From Lacticaseibacillus porcinae (GTDB taxonomy: Bacteria > Bacillota > Bacilli > Lactobacillales > Lactobacillaceae): a DNA stretch of 64,000 bases. The position numbers and the translations under genes were made by a program. Location: the NCBI RefSeq assembly GCF_003946305.1, contig NZ_RHNS01000001.1, positions 1 to 64,000 on the forward strand, written 5' to 3'. This document shows, one piece after another, positions 8,536 through 18,749 of the stretch (position 1 is the stretch's first letter; each line of letters starts with the position of its first letter). The notes below the pieces were generated by a model, which was not told the DNA's origin, did not search any database, and worked only from the letters and a program-made list of their open reading frames with translations.

Positions 8536-11500
8536 CTATTCTTGTGCGGCTTTGGCTACGCTGATCACTTCACCAGTGGCCAAAGCGATCAAGTATCGTG
8601 CGATCACCGGTTGCGGCTGCATGGTACTAAGCGCCTCATCATATAGTTGCAACTGCATGCTGTAGCGCGGCAACAATTCACTGGCTGAGTGGACATGATC
8701 GGTTTTGTAGTCAAATAACACAACGCCTTTTGGTGTGGTGACGTACCCGTCGATCATCCCATGGACTAAGATATCGTTGTCCGAATCCCCTGCCATTTTG
8801 GCAAAGACTTGTTCCGCTGGTAACAACAAGGAAAAGGCGACTTCGCGATGTAAGTTTGACGCATTGTCGGCAATCAGTTGGCCAAGCTCAGTTTGCGTAA
8901 AGCGTAACAAGTTGGCCTGATCGATTTTTGCCGCGACTTGATCATCGAGGCGTTGTTCGGCGACTAAGCGCGCGATCGTTTCAGCAATGGAAGCTTCCGG
9001 CTTCGTCCAATCGAGTTGTTGCAACACCAAGTGTGTCGCCGTCCCAATGGCAGTTGCTGATGGGGCTTTCGGTTTACTCAAAAATTGTGGTTGCGCGAAG
9101 TCTGAGACATAACGGTTGCCGCCGAGTTGGCGGTTTGAGGTCGCGAGCTCTTGAATATCTTCATCTTCTTGTTGCGCCCGTTTAATTTCAGTGACAGATT
9201 GAAAGCCAGTGGTTTTGGTCGCCTCATCATATTGATATTTCCAGTTGAACCACTGCTCAAGATCAAGTTGTGGGTCAGGCTCAGGCCACTTGGTTGGGGA
9301 TGTGGCAGCACTTTGGGTTTGATCGGCATCACTCACCGTTTTGACGGTTGCACCAAATGTTTCAATGCGGCGATCATCAAGTCTCGCGATCGCCATGCCG
9401 ATCCAATCGAGATAACGACCAGCACTGGCGCGCATGGCTTGCGGCAACACTTGATGGGTCGCTGTGGTCGCAACTGCCCACTTCTTAGTCAAAGCATCAG
9501 GACTGTCGACGTTAGCGACTAAAAATAAATATTGTTCTGCACGCGTCAACGCCACATACAACAACCGCATTTCTTCGGCAAGCATTTGCCGCCGCTTAGT
9601 CGCTTTGGCTAATTCAAATTGTGGCAATGGGTAAATGGCCCCAGTTTGTTGATTCAACCATTGCACCCCAGTTAAGTTCGGGGTTAAGATCTGACGACTT
9701 TGTAAGTCCCGCAGATCAAATTTAGTATCCATCCCCATCACAAACACCACTGGGAATTCCAATCCTTTGGAACCGTGAATGGTCATCAATGATACCGCAT
9801 CAACATCAGGATCGACAGTGACAGCGCTGGCGAGGTCTTTGTTTTGCTTTTGCATTAATTCAATGAAGTGAATGAAAGCAAACAAGCCGCGGAAGCCACC
9901 TTGCTCATAACTCGCCGCGCGACTAGCTAAAGCGCGCAAGTTTGCTTGTCGTTGCACCCCACCTGCTAAACCGCCGACAAAATCTAAATACCCGAATTCA
10001 TCATAGATCCGCCAAATCAACTGCACCAATTCATGCCCGCGAGCAAAATCGCGTAAACTGGTGATTTGATCAGCAAAATGTTGCGCGACTTTTTGCGTTT
10101 GCGCACCAAAGTCAGTGGTGGTCGGTGTGTTGAGAAAGGCTTCAAAGGCATCATCAAACGTCGCTTGTGGTTTCGCCAAGCGGATCAACGCTAACTGATC
10201 AGCGCGCATCCCCACTAACGGCGACCGCAACACAGCCACTAACGCAATTTCTTGTTTCGGGTTGTCGATCACCCGTAACAACGACAACATGGTCATCAGT
10301 TCGGTGGTTTTGAAATAATTTTGGGCGTCGGCGACGACGATCGGCACTTTGGCTTTGGCAAACGCACTTTGAATGGCGACGTTATTGGTGCGACCGCGCA
10401 CAAGCAAGGTAATATCTTGATAGCGGATCCGATGTTTGTTCCAAACTAAATCCCCATTTTCGTCTTGGTGTTGCCCGTCGTATAAAATCGCGTCAGGATC
10501 ATTGACCAGCGCTTGAATTTTGGCGATCACCAAATTTGCTTGGCGGGTGGCTTTGTCCAAGTTCTCCACATCAGGCTCATCGTCTTCGTCGTCTGGTTCG
10601 GCGTCAGGATCGGCAACATTCAATAACAATTCCGTGGTTGGTGCAAAGTCTTCAGGTGCACTAAACGTCGCGCGTTTAAGTTGTGCGTCTTGATCATATG
10701 CCATGTCCCCAACGGCAGGATCCATGATTTGAGAAAAAATCAAATTGGTGAAATCCAAGACATTGCGACTCGAGCGGAAGTTTTCCGCTAATACCAACCG
10801 CTCGCCTTCACTGTCTGTTTCACCGAAGCGTTGATATTTCGCCAAAAACAACCGCGGGTCCGCTAAACGAAAGCCGTAAATACTTTGTTTAATGTCGCCG
10901 ACCATAAAGCGATTGCCAGGGTTTGATTGGGAAACGGCGTCGAGCAAACTTTCTTGCAACAAGTTGATGTCTTGGTATTCATCAACAAAGACTTGATCAA
11001 AGCTTGTTTTAAAGTTTTCTGCGATCGGTTTGCCGGTTTGGGGATCATCAGTATGCAAAATGTCTAACGCGTGATGGGCGATATCATTGAAATCTTGGAC
11101 GTGGCGGCTAGTTTTCTCAGTGGCAAAAGCCAAAGTGAATTCCAAACACACGTCACTTAAGGTTTGCATCAACGGATAAGTGGCTTGCAGCGCTTCGGTT
11201 AAATCTTGAGGGGCGATTTGCACCAACGTTCCCGCATTCGCTTGAAAAGCTTTTTTCACTGCATTAGCAGCGTCGACTGTTTGTTTTTTAATTTCCTTAG
11301 CCGCTTCATCTTTGGTACGGCGGCCTTTGCGCCAGTCAGGCCAAGGCAAATTAGTCAACAAACTTTGCGCGCTGGCATAGTCTTGGGTGTCTTGTTGCGC
11401 AGCGGTATCTAACGCCGTTAATAAACTTTGCAATTGGGCACTAGCATCCGCTAACGCATTGTCTGCAGGATCAAGGTCTGCCAGTAACCCTTGTAAACTG

Positions 11501-12177
11501 TCATGGGCTTGTCGCAGTTGTTCTGCCAATCGCGGCCAGACAGTTTGGTTGAACCAGGCATCGAAGTTTTCAGGATCATAAGCATCAGCAATTTGTTGTA
11601 ACCACTTGGTCGGCGTCGGCGTGGTGTTGGCATAATCTACTAAGGCAAACACCGCCTCTGACAACCCTGAATCATCAGTGCCAGTGCTGAAATTGTCCGC
11701 TAGTGCTTCAAAGTCCGCCGCATGATCGCTGGCCAGTTCATTCTCCACAAGGTCATGCCACACGGATTCTGCAAGCATTTGTCGCTCGACAGGATCGCTT
11801 AAGATCCGAAATCCTGGTTCTAAGTCAATGGCATAGTAATATTGTTGCACCACTTGTTGACAAAAAGCATCCAGCGTCATGATCGGGGCGCTGTTGGCTA
11901 AGGCTTGTTGGGTGCCTAAATGACGGCGAATTTGCGTATCGGATTCTTTGGCAAAAGCTTTTTTGAGATTTTTTTGAATTTTAAGTTTCATGTCGCTGGT
12001 GGCGGCGTTGGTAAACGTCACGATCAACATTCGCGACAATTCGCCGCCAGCTTTTAATTGATGTAAAATGCGTTCGACCAACACCGTGGTTTTCCCAGAG
12101 CCGGCAGAAGCTGACACCAACACATCATGGCCGCCATGTAAAATCGCTTTGGTTTGATTCTCTGTATATTTAGTCAT
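8536..12177 (-). CDS. addA: ATP-dependent helicase/nuclease subunit A
   Basis: A 1213-aa catalytic subunit of the AddAB/RexAB double-strand-break resection complex. A UvrD-type helicase with Walker A SAGSGKT (24-30), Walker B/DEYQD motif, the helicase IV-VI region near VSLMTIHGSKGLEF, and a C-terminal RecB-like nuclease with LFDYKTD. I place the start at 12177, not at the longer in-frame ATG at 12270. The shorter form begins MTKYTENQTK as in the family, has AAAGGAAG upstream, and its ATGACTAA overlaps the rexB stop. Translational coupling to rexB is therefore likely. Confidence 0.95.
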   Translation of the reverse strand: MTKYTENQTKAILHGGHDVLVSASAGSGKTTVLVERILHQLKAGGELSRMLIVTFTNAATSDMKLKIQKNLKKAFAKESDTQIRRHLGTQQALANSAPIMTLDAFCQQVVQQYYYAIDLEPGFRILSDPVERQMLAESVWHDLVENELASDHAADFEALADNFSTGTDDSGLSEAVFALVDYANTTPTPTKWLQQIADAYDPENFDAWFNQTVWPRLAEQLRQAHDSLQGLLADLDPADNALADASAQLQSLLTALDTAAQQDTQDYASAQSLLTNLPWPDWRKGRRTKDEAAKEIKKQTVDAANAVKKAFQANAGTLVQIAPQDLTEALQATYPLMQTLSDVCLEFTLAFATEKTSRHVQDFNDIAHHALDILHTDDPQTGKPIAENFKTSFDQVFVDEYQDINLLQESLLDAVSQSNPGNRFMVGDIKQSIYGFRLADPRLFLAKYQRFGETDSEGERLVLAENFRSSRNVLDFTNLIFSQIMDPAVGDMAYDQDAQLKRATFSAPEDFAPTTELLLNVADPDAEPDDEDDEPDVENLDKATRQANLVIAKIQALVNDPDAILYDGQHQDENGDLVWNKHRIRYQDITLLVRGRTNNVAIQSAFAKAKVPIVVADAQNYFKTTELMTMLSLLRVIDNPKQEIALVAVLRSPLVGMRADQLALIRLAKPQATFDDAFEAFLNTPTTTDFGAQTQKVAQHFADQITSLRDFARGHELVQLIWRIYDEFGYLDFVGGLAGGVQRQANLRALASRAASYEQGGFRGLFAFIHFIELMQKQNKDLASAVTVDPDVDAVSLMTIHGSKGLEFPVVFVMGMDTKFDLRDLQSRQILTPNLTGVQWLNQQTGAIYPLPQFELAKATKRRQMLAEEMRLLYVALTRAEQYLFLVANVDSPDALTKKWAVATTATHQVLPQAMRASAGRYLDWIGMAIARLDDRRIETFGATVKTVSDADQTQSAATSPTKWPEPDPQLDLEQWFNWKYQYDEATKTTGFQSVTEIKRAQQEDEDIQELATSNRQLGGNRYVSDFAQPQFLSKPKAPSATAIGTATHLVLQQLDWTKPEASIAETIARLVAEQRLDDQVAAKIDQANLLRFTQTELGQLIADNASNLHREVAFSLLLPAEQVFAKMAGDSDNDILVHGMIDGYVTTPKGVVLFDYKTDHVHSASELLPRYSMQLQLYDEALSTMQPQPVIARYLIALATGEVISVAKAAQE

Positions 12178-15100
12178 GGTCTTCAGCTTCCTTTCGCATG
12201 TTTTGCATAATGGTCGGGATATCAAGGGTGTCGACATGGTGATAGCGGTCGTGTTCAGTGGCCGGATCAAACAACATGATCGCTTGATAATCCGATTGGG
12301 TGATCACTGTCGCTTCTGACTTAAATTGCAGTGGGGCTAAGGCGATGTTGCCGGCGAGGATCTGTTGAGCGGCGTGAATGATCGCTTGGCGGTTGTGATT
12401 GAGGTACAAGTCTAATGCCCCTTGAGAAATGGCATGAGTCCGGGCGGAAAATTCCCCATTTTTCTTCGTGCCGATTTGAACGATATTGCTGGTGAATCCA
12501 GCTTCTGCTAAACCAACATCGAATTGTTCCGCAAGGTCTAACGCTTGCTCTTGATCATCAGGCAACACTAATAAGCCTTGCAATTTGTAGGCTTTTTGAT
12601 GTTCGACTTGTAACACATCCGGATTGGCAGCATAAGCGACCGGCTTTTTATGCATATGCATGTACAAGGCGCCGGCAGGTTTATTTTTGACCCCTTTTTC
12701 TGTGAGATCATTTTCGACGGCATCGATATAAGTCAACATTTGCATCGCCACGCCGTAGTAGGCTTCAAGCGGAGTGAACACATGCTTGCTGGACTTGTAA
12801 TCGATCACAAGGAAATATTCGTCGCCATTTAAGTTGACCGTGTCTAGGCGATCGATTTTCCCACGCACAGACACTTGGCGGTGATTGCCGATCGGTAACA
12901 CGATCGGGGCAAGTTGTTGCGCCCGGTCCCCCGCACCAAATGGTAATTCTGTTTTTTGGGTGGCAAAGCGACTCGCCATTTGTTGTTGCCGGATCGCCGT
13001 GAGTACCGCCACTAAAATGCTTTGGATCCGGCGTTTGGCATAATCGCCTTGTAAACTGGTGGTGAGTATTTCTAAACCTGGTTGGGCGACTAATGAATCC
13101 ACCACTTCGCCGACAAGGTCGCGCAATTGTTGCGCATTCAAATCACCTAAACGTAACTGTTTTTCGGCGAGTTGTTTAAACACCAAATCAAGGGTGGCAT
13201 GATCAAGGGAGCCGGTGTCTGCAGGCGTCATTTCAAATTCTGGTCGGATCCGCAACCGCAAACCGTACCGCAAGAAATATTCAAACGGATTGCGATAATA
13301 AGTTTCCAGTTGTGACACCGAAACAAATAAATGCTCACCGTAAAGCTTTTCGGCGAGTTTTGGTGGCAAGCTGCCAACGTCATTGGTATAAGTCAAGCTG
13401 CTGGCTAAGCGGATCGTGAGTGGTTGCCAGTTAGTTTTTAACAGTTGGGTGTAGACTTTTTGCCACGCTAGTGGCAGTTTAGGATATTTTTGTTCGCGGG
13501 CTTTTTGGGCAATGGCGACATAATCGCTAAGCAAACTCCGCGGGGTGCCGCCATTTGGTGCGTCACTTGGTGTGGGTTGCCCCCAAGTTTGTTCAGTTAA
13601 GTGCAACCCTTCTAGCATATGGGTGTAATAAGGCGACGCGTGATTTTCGCTGTCGCCAAAGCCTGGATAACTCATGGTCAGCTGCGAATTTCCTGCTAAC
13701 ATCCCCACATAGTTGATGAACGGATCCCCTAACGCCACTTGCGGGCCATTAACCGCAAGCCACGCAGTTTCTGGTAGCCGCGATTGTAGTGCCACGCGAT
13801 CTTCTGCAGACAACAACCCGCTGTCAGAGACTTGATCTGGCATCACAGCTGCAGTCGCACCGATCACAAACACATGTTTAAAATGATTCAATCGCGTTAA
13901 CGCCGTTTCTGAAACGACGACTTGGTCAAGTGTCGATGGAATTTGGGTGTAAGTGGCACTGGCAAACCCAGCGGTTAAGATTTCAACAAATTGGTCGAGA
14001 TTCCAAGGGGTTTCTCCTAAAATCGCGACATAATTATCTAACAACTTCACAAAGGTCGCCCAAGCTTGTTCACCAGCTTGACTCGCTTGTAATTTTCCAT
14101 GATCAATATCTGCTTGACGCCAATCATTCAGTTGCGCAACGACGCCCATATCAATGAGCCATTGATATAAAATGGTCGCACCTTCTTGACCGGTCGTGGC
14201 ATTGTTGAGTGCTTTAAATAAACGCGGCAGATTTTCTTGAATCAGCCGCCGCACAATATTGAGTTGTTCGGTTTTTTCAGCATCGCGATCAACGCCTGCT
14301 TCATCGACGCGGCGCCGTAAATATTGCCAATCTTGATCGCGAGTCCAATAGCTCCCAGAGATCCCAGTCCGCAGCAAATGATTATCGCATACATCAACGG
14401 CTTCACGAAAAGCTTTTGGCGTCATGTCTTTGGGGATCAATAACTCTGTGCGCAACAACCGGATCACGTCGGCATATTGATAATGATGTTGGTAAATGGC
14501 AAACAAGCTTTCAAACAACGCGACTACTGGGTGATGTTGCATCGGGTGTTCATGATCGACGAACACCGGCAATTGATATTCTGCAAAGATCGGATCGATC
14601 ACATCGGCATAAGGATCCAAATGCCTTGCGATCACCAAGAAATCGCGATAACGCGCACCATGGTGCACCGCAATATTGATCTGCTTGGCGACAGCTCGCA
14701 ACTCCGTGTATGGCGAATCCGCTTTGGCTAAGGTGACATCAGGCACTGGCTGACTGAATTTGATCGATTCAAGCTTGGTGTCAGCGATAAAGAATTGTTC
14801 AACTGCCTGCATCCCCTTTGAAAGCTTGCGATCAGGGGCAGTGATCGGTGGTGCGATTTCCACGTCCAGGCGTTTAGCCGCGCCGTACAAACGCTGAGAC
14901 AACCGCTTAGCAGGCAAGAACAAATCAGGCGTTTGCGCTGTTTCTAAGTCATCTAAAGTCAAGGCCACAGTGACTTGAGCGGCTTGTTGCATTAACGTTT
15001 CCACTAAGTTGAGTTCACTGGCCGCTAAGTCGTTGAAGTGATCCAAATAAAAATAAGTGTGGCTGAGGTCACGATTTTGCAAGTTTTGACTTAATGCCGC

Positions 15101-15646
15101 AAGTAAGCTGGCATTTGTCGCAAACGGCCCCACTGCTTGTTCGTAAGCGTCAAGCATGATCACCAAGTCTTGCAATTTCGCGCGATGGCGGTCATTACCT
15201 GGTAAATCGTCACAAGCTTTTTGCAAGGTCTCAGCGTCAATGCGGCCGTTAAGTAATTCGGTGAGCTGTGTTGCCAGTTTCGTGGTAAAGCCCATCGCAT
15301 TGGCCAACCCACCAAATAACCGTAAGTCGTCACGATGTTCATGCAACAAGCGGGCAACAAGCATCGCATTTGAGGCAGTGTCTAAACGTGGTTGCGCAAA
15401 AATCGGGGTTTCCCGTAAAAAATACCACGCCAAACGCGTAAACGAAAAGGTCTGCACGCGATTTTGCGCGGCGATGGTGCCAGTTTTTAACCCTTTGAGT
15501 AAACTGACTTCACTTTCGAACTTCACGTGGTTAGGCACCAAGTAAAAAACTTCAGCTTGGGGGTCGGCAAGATCAGCTTTGATCTGGGCGATCATCGCTT
15601 GTTGATGATCTTTGCTTGCCGGTCCGATCACAAATTGTAACGCCAT
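12170..15646 (-). CDS. rexB: ATP-dependent helicase/deoxyribonuclease subunit B (RexB type)
   Basis: A 1158-aa partner of AddA in RecBCD-like resection. The N-terminus (MALQFVIGPASKDHQQ) lacks the GKT of a Walker A, and the C-terminal nuclease motif reads LVIDYKSS. AddB of Bacillus holds an iron-sulfur cluster through four cysteines. Here the first ligand region reads ETYYRNPFEYFL and no C-terminal cysteine cluster is seen, as in RexB of lactic acid bacteria. The start at 15646 is chosen because TAGGAGG precedes it; a longer frame to 15760 has no support. First gene of the rexB-addA-dinG run. Confidence 0.93.
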   Translation of the reverse strand: MALQFVIGPASKDHQQAMIAQIKADLADPQAEVFYLVPNHVKFESEVSLLKGLKTGTIAAQNRVQTFSFTRLAWYFLRETPIFAQPRLDTASNAMLVARLLHEHRDDLRLFGGLANAMGFTTKLATQLTELLNGRIDAETLQKACDDLPGNDRHRAKLQDLVIMLDAYEQAVGPFATNASLLAALSQNLQNRDLSHTYFYLDHFNDLAASELNLVETLMQQAAQVTVALTLDDLETAQTPDLFLPAKRLSQRLYGAAKRLDVEIAPPITAPDRKLSKGMQAVEQFFIADTKLESIKFSQPVPDVTLAKADSPYTELRAVAKQINIAVHHGARYRDFLVIARHLDPYADVIDPIFAEYQLPVFVDHEHPMQHHPVVALFESLFAIYQHHYQYADVIRLLRTELLIPKDMTPKAFREAVDVCDNHLLRTGISGSYWTRDQDWQYLRRRVDEAGVDRDAEKTEQLNIVRRLIQENLPRLFKALNNATTGQEGATILYQWLIDMGVVAQLNDWRQADIDHGKLQASQAGEQAWATFVKLLDNYVAILGETPWNLDQFVEILTAGFASATYTQIPSTLDQVVVSETALTRLNHFKHVFVIGATAAVMPDQVSDSGLLSAEDRVALQSRLPETAWLAVNGPQVALGDPFINYVGMLAGNSQLTMSYPGFGDSENHASPYYTHMLEGLHLTEQTWGQPTPSDAPNGGTPRSLLSDYVAIAQKAREQKYPKLPLAWQKVYTQLLKTNWQPLTIRLASSLTYTNDVGSLPPKLAEKLYGEHLFVSVSQLETYYRNPFEYFLRYGLRLRIRPEFEMTPADTGSLDHATLDLVFKQLAEKQLRLGDLNAQQLRDLVGEVVDSLVAQPGLEILTTSLQGDYAKRRIQSILVAVLTAIRQQQMASRFATQKTELPFGAGDRAQQLAPIVLPIGNHRQVSVRGKIDRLDTVNLNGDEYFLVIDYKSSKHVFTPLEAYYGVAMQMLTYIDAVENDLTEKGVKNKPAGALYMHMHKKPVAYAANPDVLQVEHQKAYKLQGLLVLPDDQEQALDLAEQFDVGLAEAGFTSNIVQIGTKKNGEFSARTHAISQGALDLYLNHNRQAIIHAAQQILAGNIALAPLQFKSEATVITQSDYQAIMLFDPATEHDRYHHVDTLDIPTIMQNMRKEAEDHD

Positions 15647-15674
15647 GGCACTGCCTCCTAGATTTGTTAGTTCT

Positions 15675-15683
15675 AGTGTAGCA
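15675..15683 (-). promoter_or_regulatory. rexB promoter (extended -10)
   Basis: TGC followed by TACACT on the minus strand, an extended -10 element 29 bp upstream of the rexB start. There is no good -35 at 17 bp. The divergent mvk operon starts about 65 bp away, with a possible -10 (TATGAT, about 15713-15718). Confidence 0.45.
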
Positions 15684-15747
15684 CAAGCTAGTTTATCGCC
15701 TAGGTTTAAGGTATGATTATTGTGGTAATTTAAGGAGCGGGACACAC

Positions 15748-16689
15748 ATGAAAAACGCAAGTGGCGAAAGTTTCGCCAAAATTATTCTGATCGGTGAACA
15801 TGCTGTGGTGTATGGCCAACCTGCCATCGCCTTGCCTGTCAAAAGCATTCGCTTAACAGCCAGCTTAACGACGAACACCGAGCAAATCATTCAATCGAGT
15901 TTTTATGCTGGCAGCTTACACGCTGCAGCAGGGACTAATTTTGCTGGAATCGCGGACTTGATCTCTGCTTTATTGAAACATTTCAATGCCTCAAATCAAG
16001 GCTTTACCTTAACGATCGATTCTGCCTTGCCACCCGAACGCGGCATGGGGAGTTCTGCCGCTTGTGCAACGGCGGTAGTGCGGGCTTTTTACGCGGCCTT
16101 TGACGAACCGTTGAGCCGAGCACAACTATTAAGTTGGACCGCCACTTCAGAACACGCGATCCATGGCAATCCTAGCGGGTTAGATGCCGCGACCACTTCT
16201 GCAGATCGACCGCAATGGTTTGTCAAAGGGCAACCGCCGATCCCGATTCAATTTCCGAAAAATGGGACCTTGGTGATCGCAGATACTGGCATCGCTGGCC
16301 AAACCAAAGTGGCTGTCGGCGCTGTGGCGCAACATTTAACCGACGATCCAACGGCGACGACTGCAAGTATCGAAGCGATCGGTCAAGCAACTGTGTTTGC
16401 CGCCAAAGCTTTAGCGGAAGACGACTTACAAGCACTAGGAACGCAAATGGATCACGCCCAAGGGCAACTTAAAGCGTTAGGGGTTTCCAATGACGCATTA
16501 AATCGACTCATTGCCACTGCCAAGGAAAATGGTGCTTTAGGGGCAAAACTCACTGGCTCTGGTCAAGGTGGTTGTATGATTGCTTTGGCCTTTGATGCGA
16601 CTCAGGCTACGCAGATCCGCGACGCATTGACGCAAGCTGGGGCGACGGCAACTTGGCAATATGATTTTAGCGACGAAAGGACAAATTGA
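15748..16689 (+). CDS. mvk: Mevalonate kinase
   Basis: A 313-aa GHMP kinase that phosphorylates mevalonate at C5 in the mevalonate route to isoprenoids. The N-terminal KIILIGEHAVVYGQPA segment is diagnostic for mevalonate kinase; the ATP loop PPERGMGSSAACATA lies near residues 93-107 and the C-terminal glycine loop is KLTGSGQGGCM. AAGGAG precedes the ATG. First gene of an operon with mvaD and fni, overlapping mvaD by one base (TGATG). Confidence 0.95.
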   Translation: MKNASGESFAKIILIGEHAVVYGQPAIALPVKSIRLTASLTTNTEQIIQSSFYAGSLHAAAGTNFAGIADLISALLKHFNASNQGFTLTIDSALPPERGMGSSAACATAVVRAFYAAFDEPLSRAQLLSWTATSEHAIHGNPSGLDAATTSADRPQWFVKGQPPIPIQFPKNGTLVIADTGIAGQTKVAVGAVAQHLTDDPTATTASIEAIGQATVFAAKALAEDDLQALGTQMDHAQGQLKALGVSNDALNRLIATAKENGALGAKLTGSGQGGCMIALAFDATQATQIRDALTQAGATATWQYDFSDERTN

Positions 16690-17660
16690 TGACAGCAATC
16701 ACCGCCCGCGCACATACCAATATTGCGCTGATCAAATATTGGGGTAAAAAAGACCCGCAGTTGATCTTGCCTTATACTGATAGCGTGTCATTGACACTGA
16801 ATGATTTTTATACTGATACGACTGTTGAATTCGACGACGCGCTGACGGCAGATACTTTTTCATTAGATGGTGCGGCGCAACCAACGAAGAAAATCACCCC
16901 ATTTCTTGATTTGGTGCGCCAACGTGCTGAGATCACTGCCTTTGCGCATGTCGACAGTGTCAACCACGTCCCGACTGCGGCAGGATTAGCGAGTTCAGCG
17001 TCTGCATATGCCGCATTAGCGTTGGCGGCAAGTCGCGCTGCTGGTTTACAACTTAATGAAATCGCATTGTCGCGGTTAGCTCGCCGCGGATCAGGTTCGG
17101 CGACGCGCAGTATTTACGGTGGTTTGTCGATTTGGCATCGCGGCGATGACGATGCGACGAGTTTTGCGGAGTCGTTGCCGATGCCTGACCTTGATCTCGC
17201 GATGTTAGTGGTACTGGTCGACGCGGGACCGAAACCCATTTCTTCGCGCAACTTAATGGCCAACACGGTGGCAACTTCCCCTTACTACCCAGCATGGGTG
17301 ACTCATAATCAAAAAGCCGCGCAACAAATGGTATCTGCCCTTTCTGCCAATGATTTTGCAACGATCGGCCACCTCACTGAACAATCCAGTATGCAAATGC
17401 ACGCGACGATCCTTGCCAGCGACCCTGCGTTCACTTACTGGACACCAGAAACCTTGAAAGCCTGGGCGATCGTCAAACAACTGCGGGCAAATGGGATCCC
17501 CGCTTATGCGACGATGGATGCTGGACCTAACGTCAAAATTTTGACCTTAAGCGACTATGTGCCGCAGATCTTACAGGCGTTGCAACCAGATTTCGCGGAT
17601 CGGGTATTGACGACGATGCCTGGTCCTGCTGCCCAAGTGATCGGAGGAACGCATGTCTGA
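16689..17660 (+). CDS. mvaD: Diphosphomevalonate decarboxylase
   Basis: A 323-aa GHMP-family enzyme that makes isopentenyl diphosphate from mevalonate diphosphate. ALIKYWGKKD near the N-terminus and ATMDAGPNVK near the C-terminus are family signatures; GLASSASAYAALALA is the phosphate loop. I start at ATG 16689 rather than the adjacent TTG 16686, with GAAAGGAC as RBS; the ATG overlaps the mvk TGA. The usual partner gene for phosphomevalonate kinase is not present in the operon. Confidence 0.95.
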   Translation: MTAITARAHTNIALIKYWGKKDPQLILPYTDSVSLTLNDFYTDTTVEFDDALTADTFSLDGAAQPTKKITPFLDLVRQRAEITAFAHVDSVNHVPTAAGLASSASAYAALALAASRAAGLQLNEIALSRLARRGSGSATRSIYGGLSIWHRGDDDATSFAESLPMPDLDLAMLVVLVDAGPKPISSRNLMANTVATSPYYPAWVTHNQKAAQQMVSALSANDFATIGHLTEQSSMQMHATILASDPAFTYWTPETLKAWAIVKQLRANGIPAYATMDAGPNVKILTLSDYVPQILQALQPDFADRVLTTMPGPAAQVIGGTHV

Positions 17661-18687
17661 ATCGATTCAATCCCACCGCAAAGATGAACATTTATTTTTA
17701 GCGGAGAAATTCTTTCAAGAACATTCATCTGCTGGCTTTGATCAAGTGCGGTTGATCCACACCCCACTGGTCCAAACCAATGTTCAAGACATCGACGTCT
17801 CACCTAACGTCTTTGATTGGCAATGGCCGTTTTTCATTAATGCGATGACTGGCGGCTCCAAACAAACTGGTGAGTACAATGCGCGCTTAGGACGTTTGGC
17901 GCATGCCTTGCACCTCGCCATTGCCACTGGATCACAATCAGTGGCGTTGCGAGAACCTGCGTTAGCAAAAACCTTCGCCACCTTGCGAGAAAATGATCCA
18001 GACGGCTTTATTCTCGCTAACCTTGGCGCAGGCGCCACTTGGCAACAAGCCCATGACGCTGTGGCGATGATTGATGCCAATGCCTTAGAAATTCACGTCA
18101 ACGTCGTCCAAGAAGCGGTGATGCCTGAAGGTGATCGCGATTATCGCTGGTTGGACAACATCGCCGACATTATCACCCACTCAAAGGTCCCAGTGATCGT
18201 CAAAGAAGTCGGCAATGGGATGACACGCGAAGCCATCACTCAAATTGAAGGCCTCGGCGCAAAATACATCGACCTCGGTGGCCGCGGCGGGACAAATTTT
18301 GCCCAAATTGAAAATGCCCGGACCAACGATCCCCAAGTTTTGGAAGATCTCGCCGGCTTTGGCCAAAGTACGGTCGAATCTTTGCTTGAAGCCCAAAAGG
18401 CAAAAGCGCAACTCTTTGCAACTGGCGGTGTCCGCACTGTGTTTGATGTGATCAAAGCATTACGTTTAGGGGCCAGTGCAGTCGGGGTTGCCGGACTAGT
18501 GCTTCATTGGTTGATCAAACTCGGAGATGCCCAAACGCAAGCTAAACTTGAAAGTTGGCAACAAGAACTTCCAGTCCTCATGGCGATGCTTGGTGCTGAC
18601 AACCTTGAAGCCCTTAAGCAAGTCCCAGTCGTATACAGCTCAGAGCTGGTCAATTACGCCCAACAGCGTGAATTGAAATTATTGTAA
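17653..18687 (+). CDS. fni: Type II isopentenyl-diphosphate isomerase (FMN/NADPH-dependent)
   Basis: A 344-aa TIM-barrel flavoprotein interconverting isopentenyl and dimethylallyl diphosphate. INAMTGGSKQTGEYN near residue 70, EIHVNVVQE and DLGGRGGTNFAQIE (FMN phosphate site) are typical of type 2 IDI. GGAGGAACGC precedes the ATG, which overlaps the mvaD stop by 8 bp. Last gene of mvk-mvaD-fni; a palindromic element follows it. Confidence 0.95.
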   Translation: MSESIQSHRKDEHLFLAEKFFQEHSSAGFDQVRLIHTPLVQTNVQDIDVSPNVFDWQWPFFINAMTGGSKQTGEYNARLGRLAHALHLAIATGSQSVALREPALAKTFATLRENDPDGFILANLGAGATWQQAHDAVAMIDANALEIHVNVVQEAVMPEGDRDYRWLDNIADIITHSKVPVIVKEVGNGMTREAITQIEGLGAKYIDLGGRGGTNFAQIENARTNDPQVLEDLAGFGQSTVESLLEAQKAKAQLFATGGVRTVFDVIKALRLGASAVGVAGLVLHWLIKLGDAQTQAKLESWQQELPVLMAMLGADNLEALKQVPVVYSSELVNYAQQRELKLL

Positions 18688-18749
18688 ATAAATGAGACCA
18701 AGACATCATTAAAGGCATCAAAATAAACACGACAATGACAAGATTGTAC

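Noticed and set aside
12178-12270. Longer N-terminus for AddA
   Set aside because: It overlaps rexB coding sequence, lacks an RBS, and the family start motif begins at 12177.
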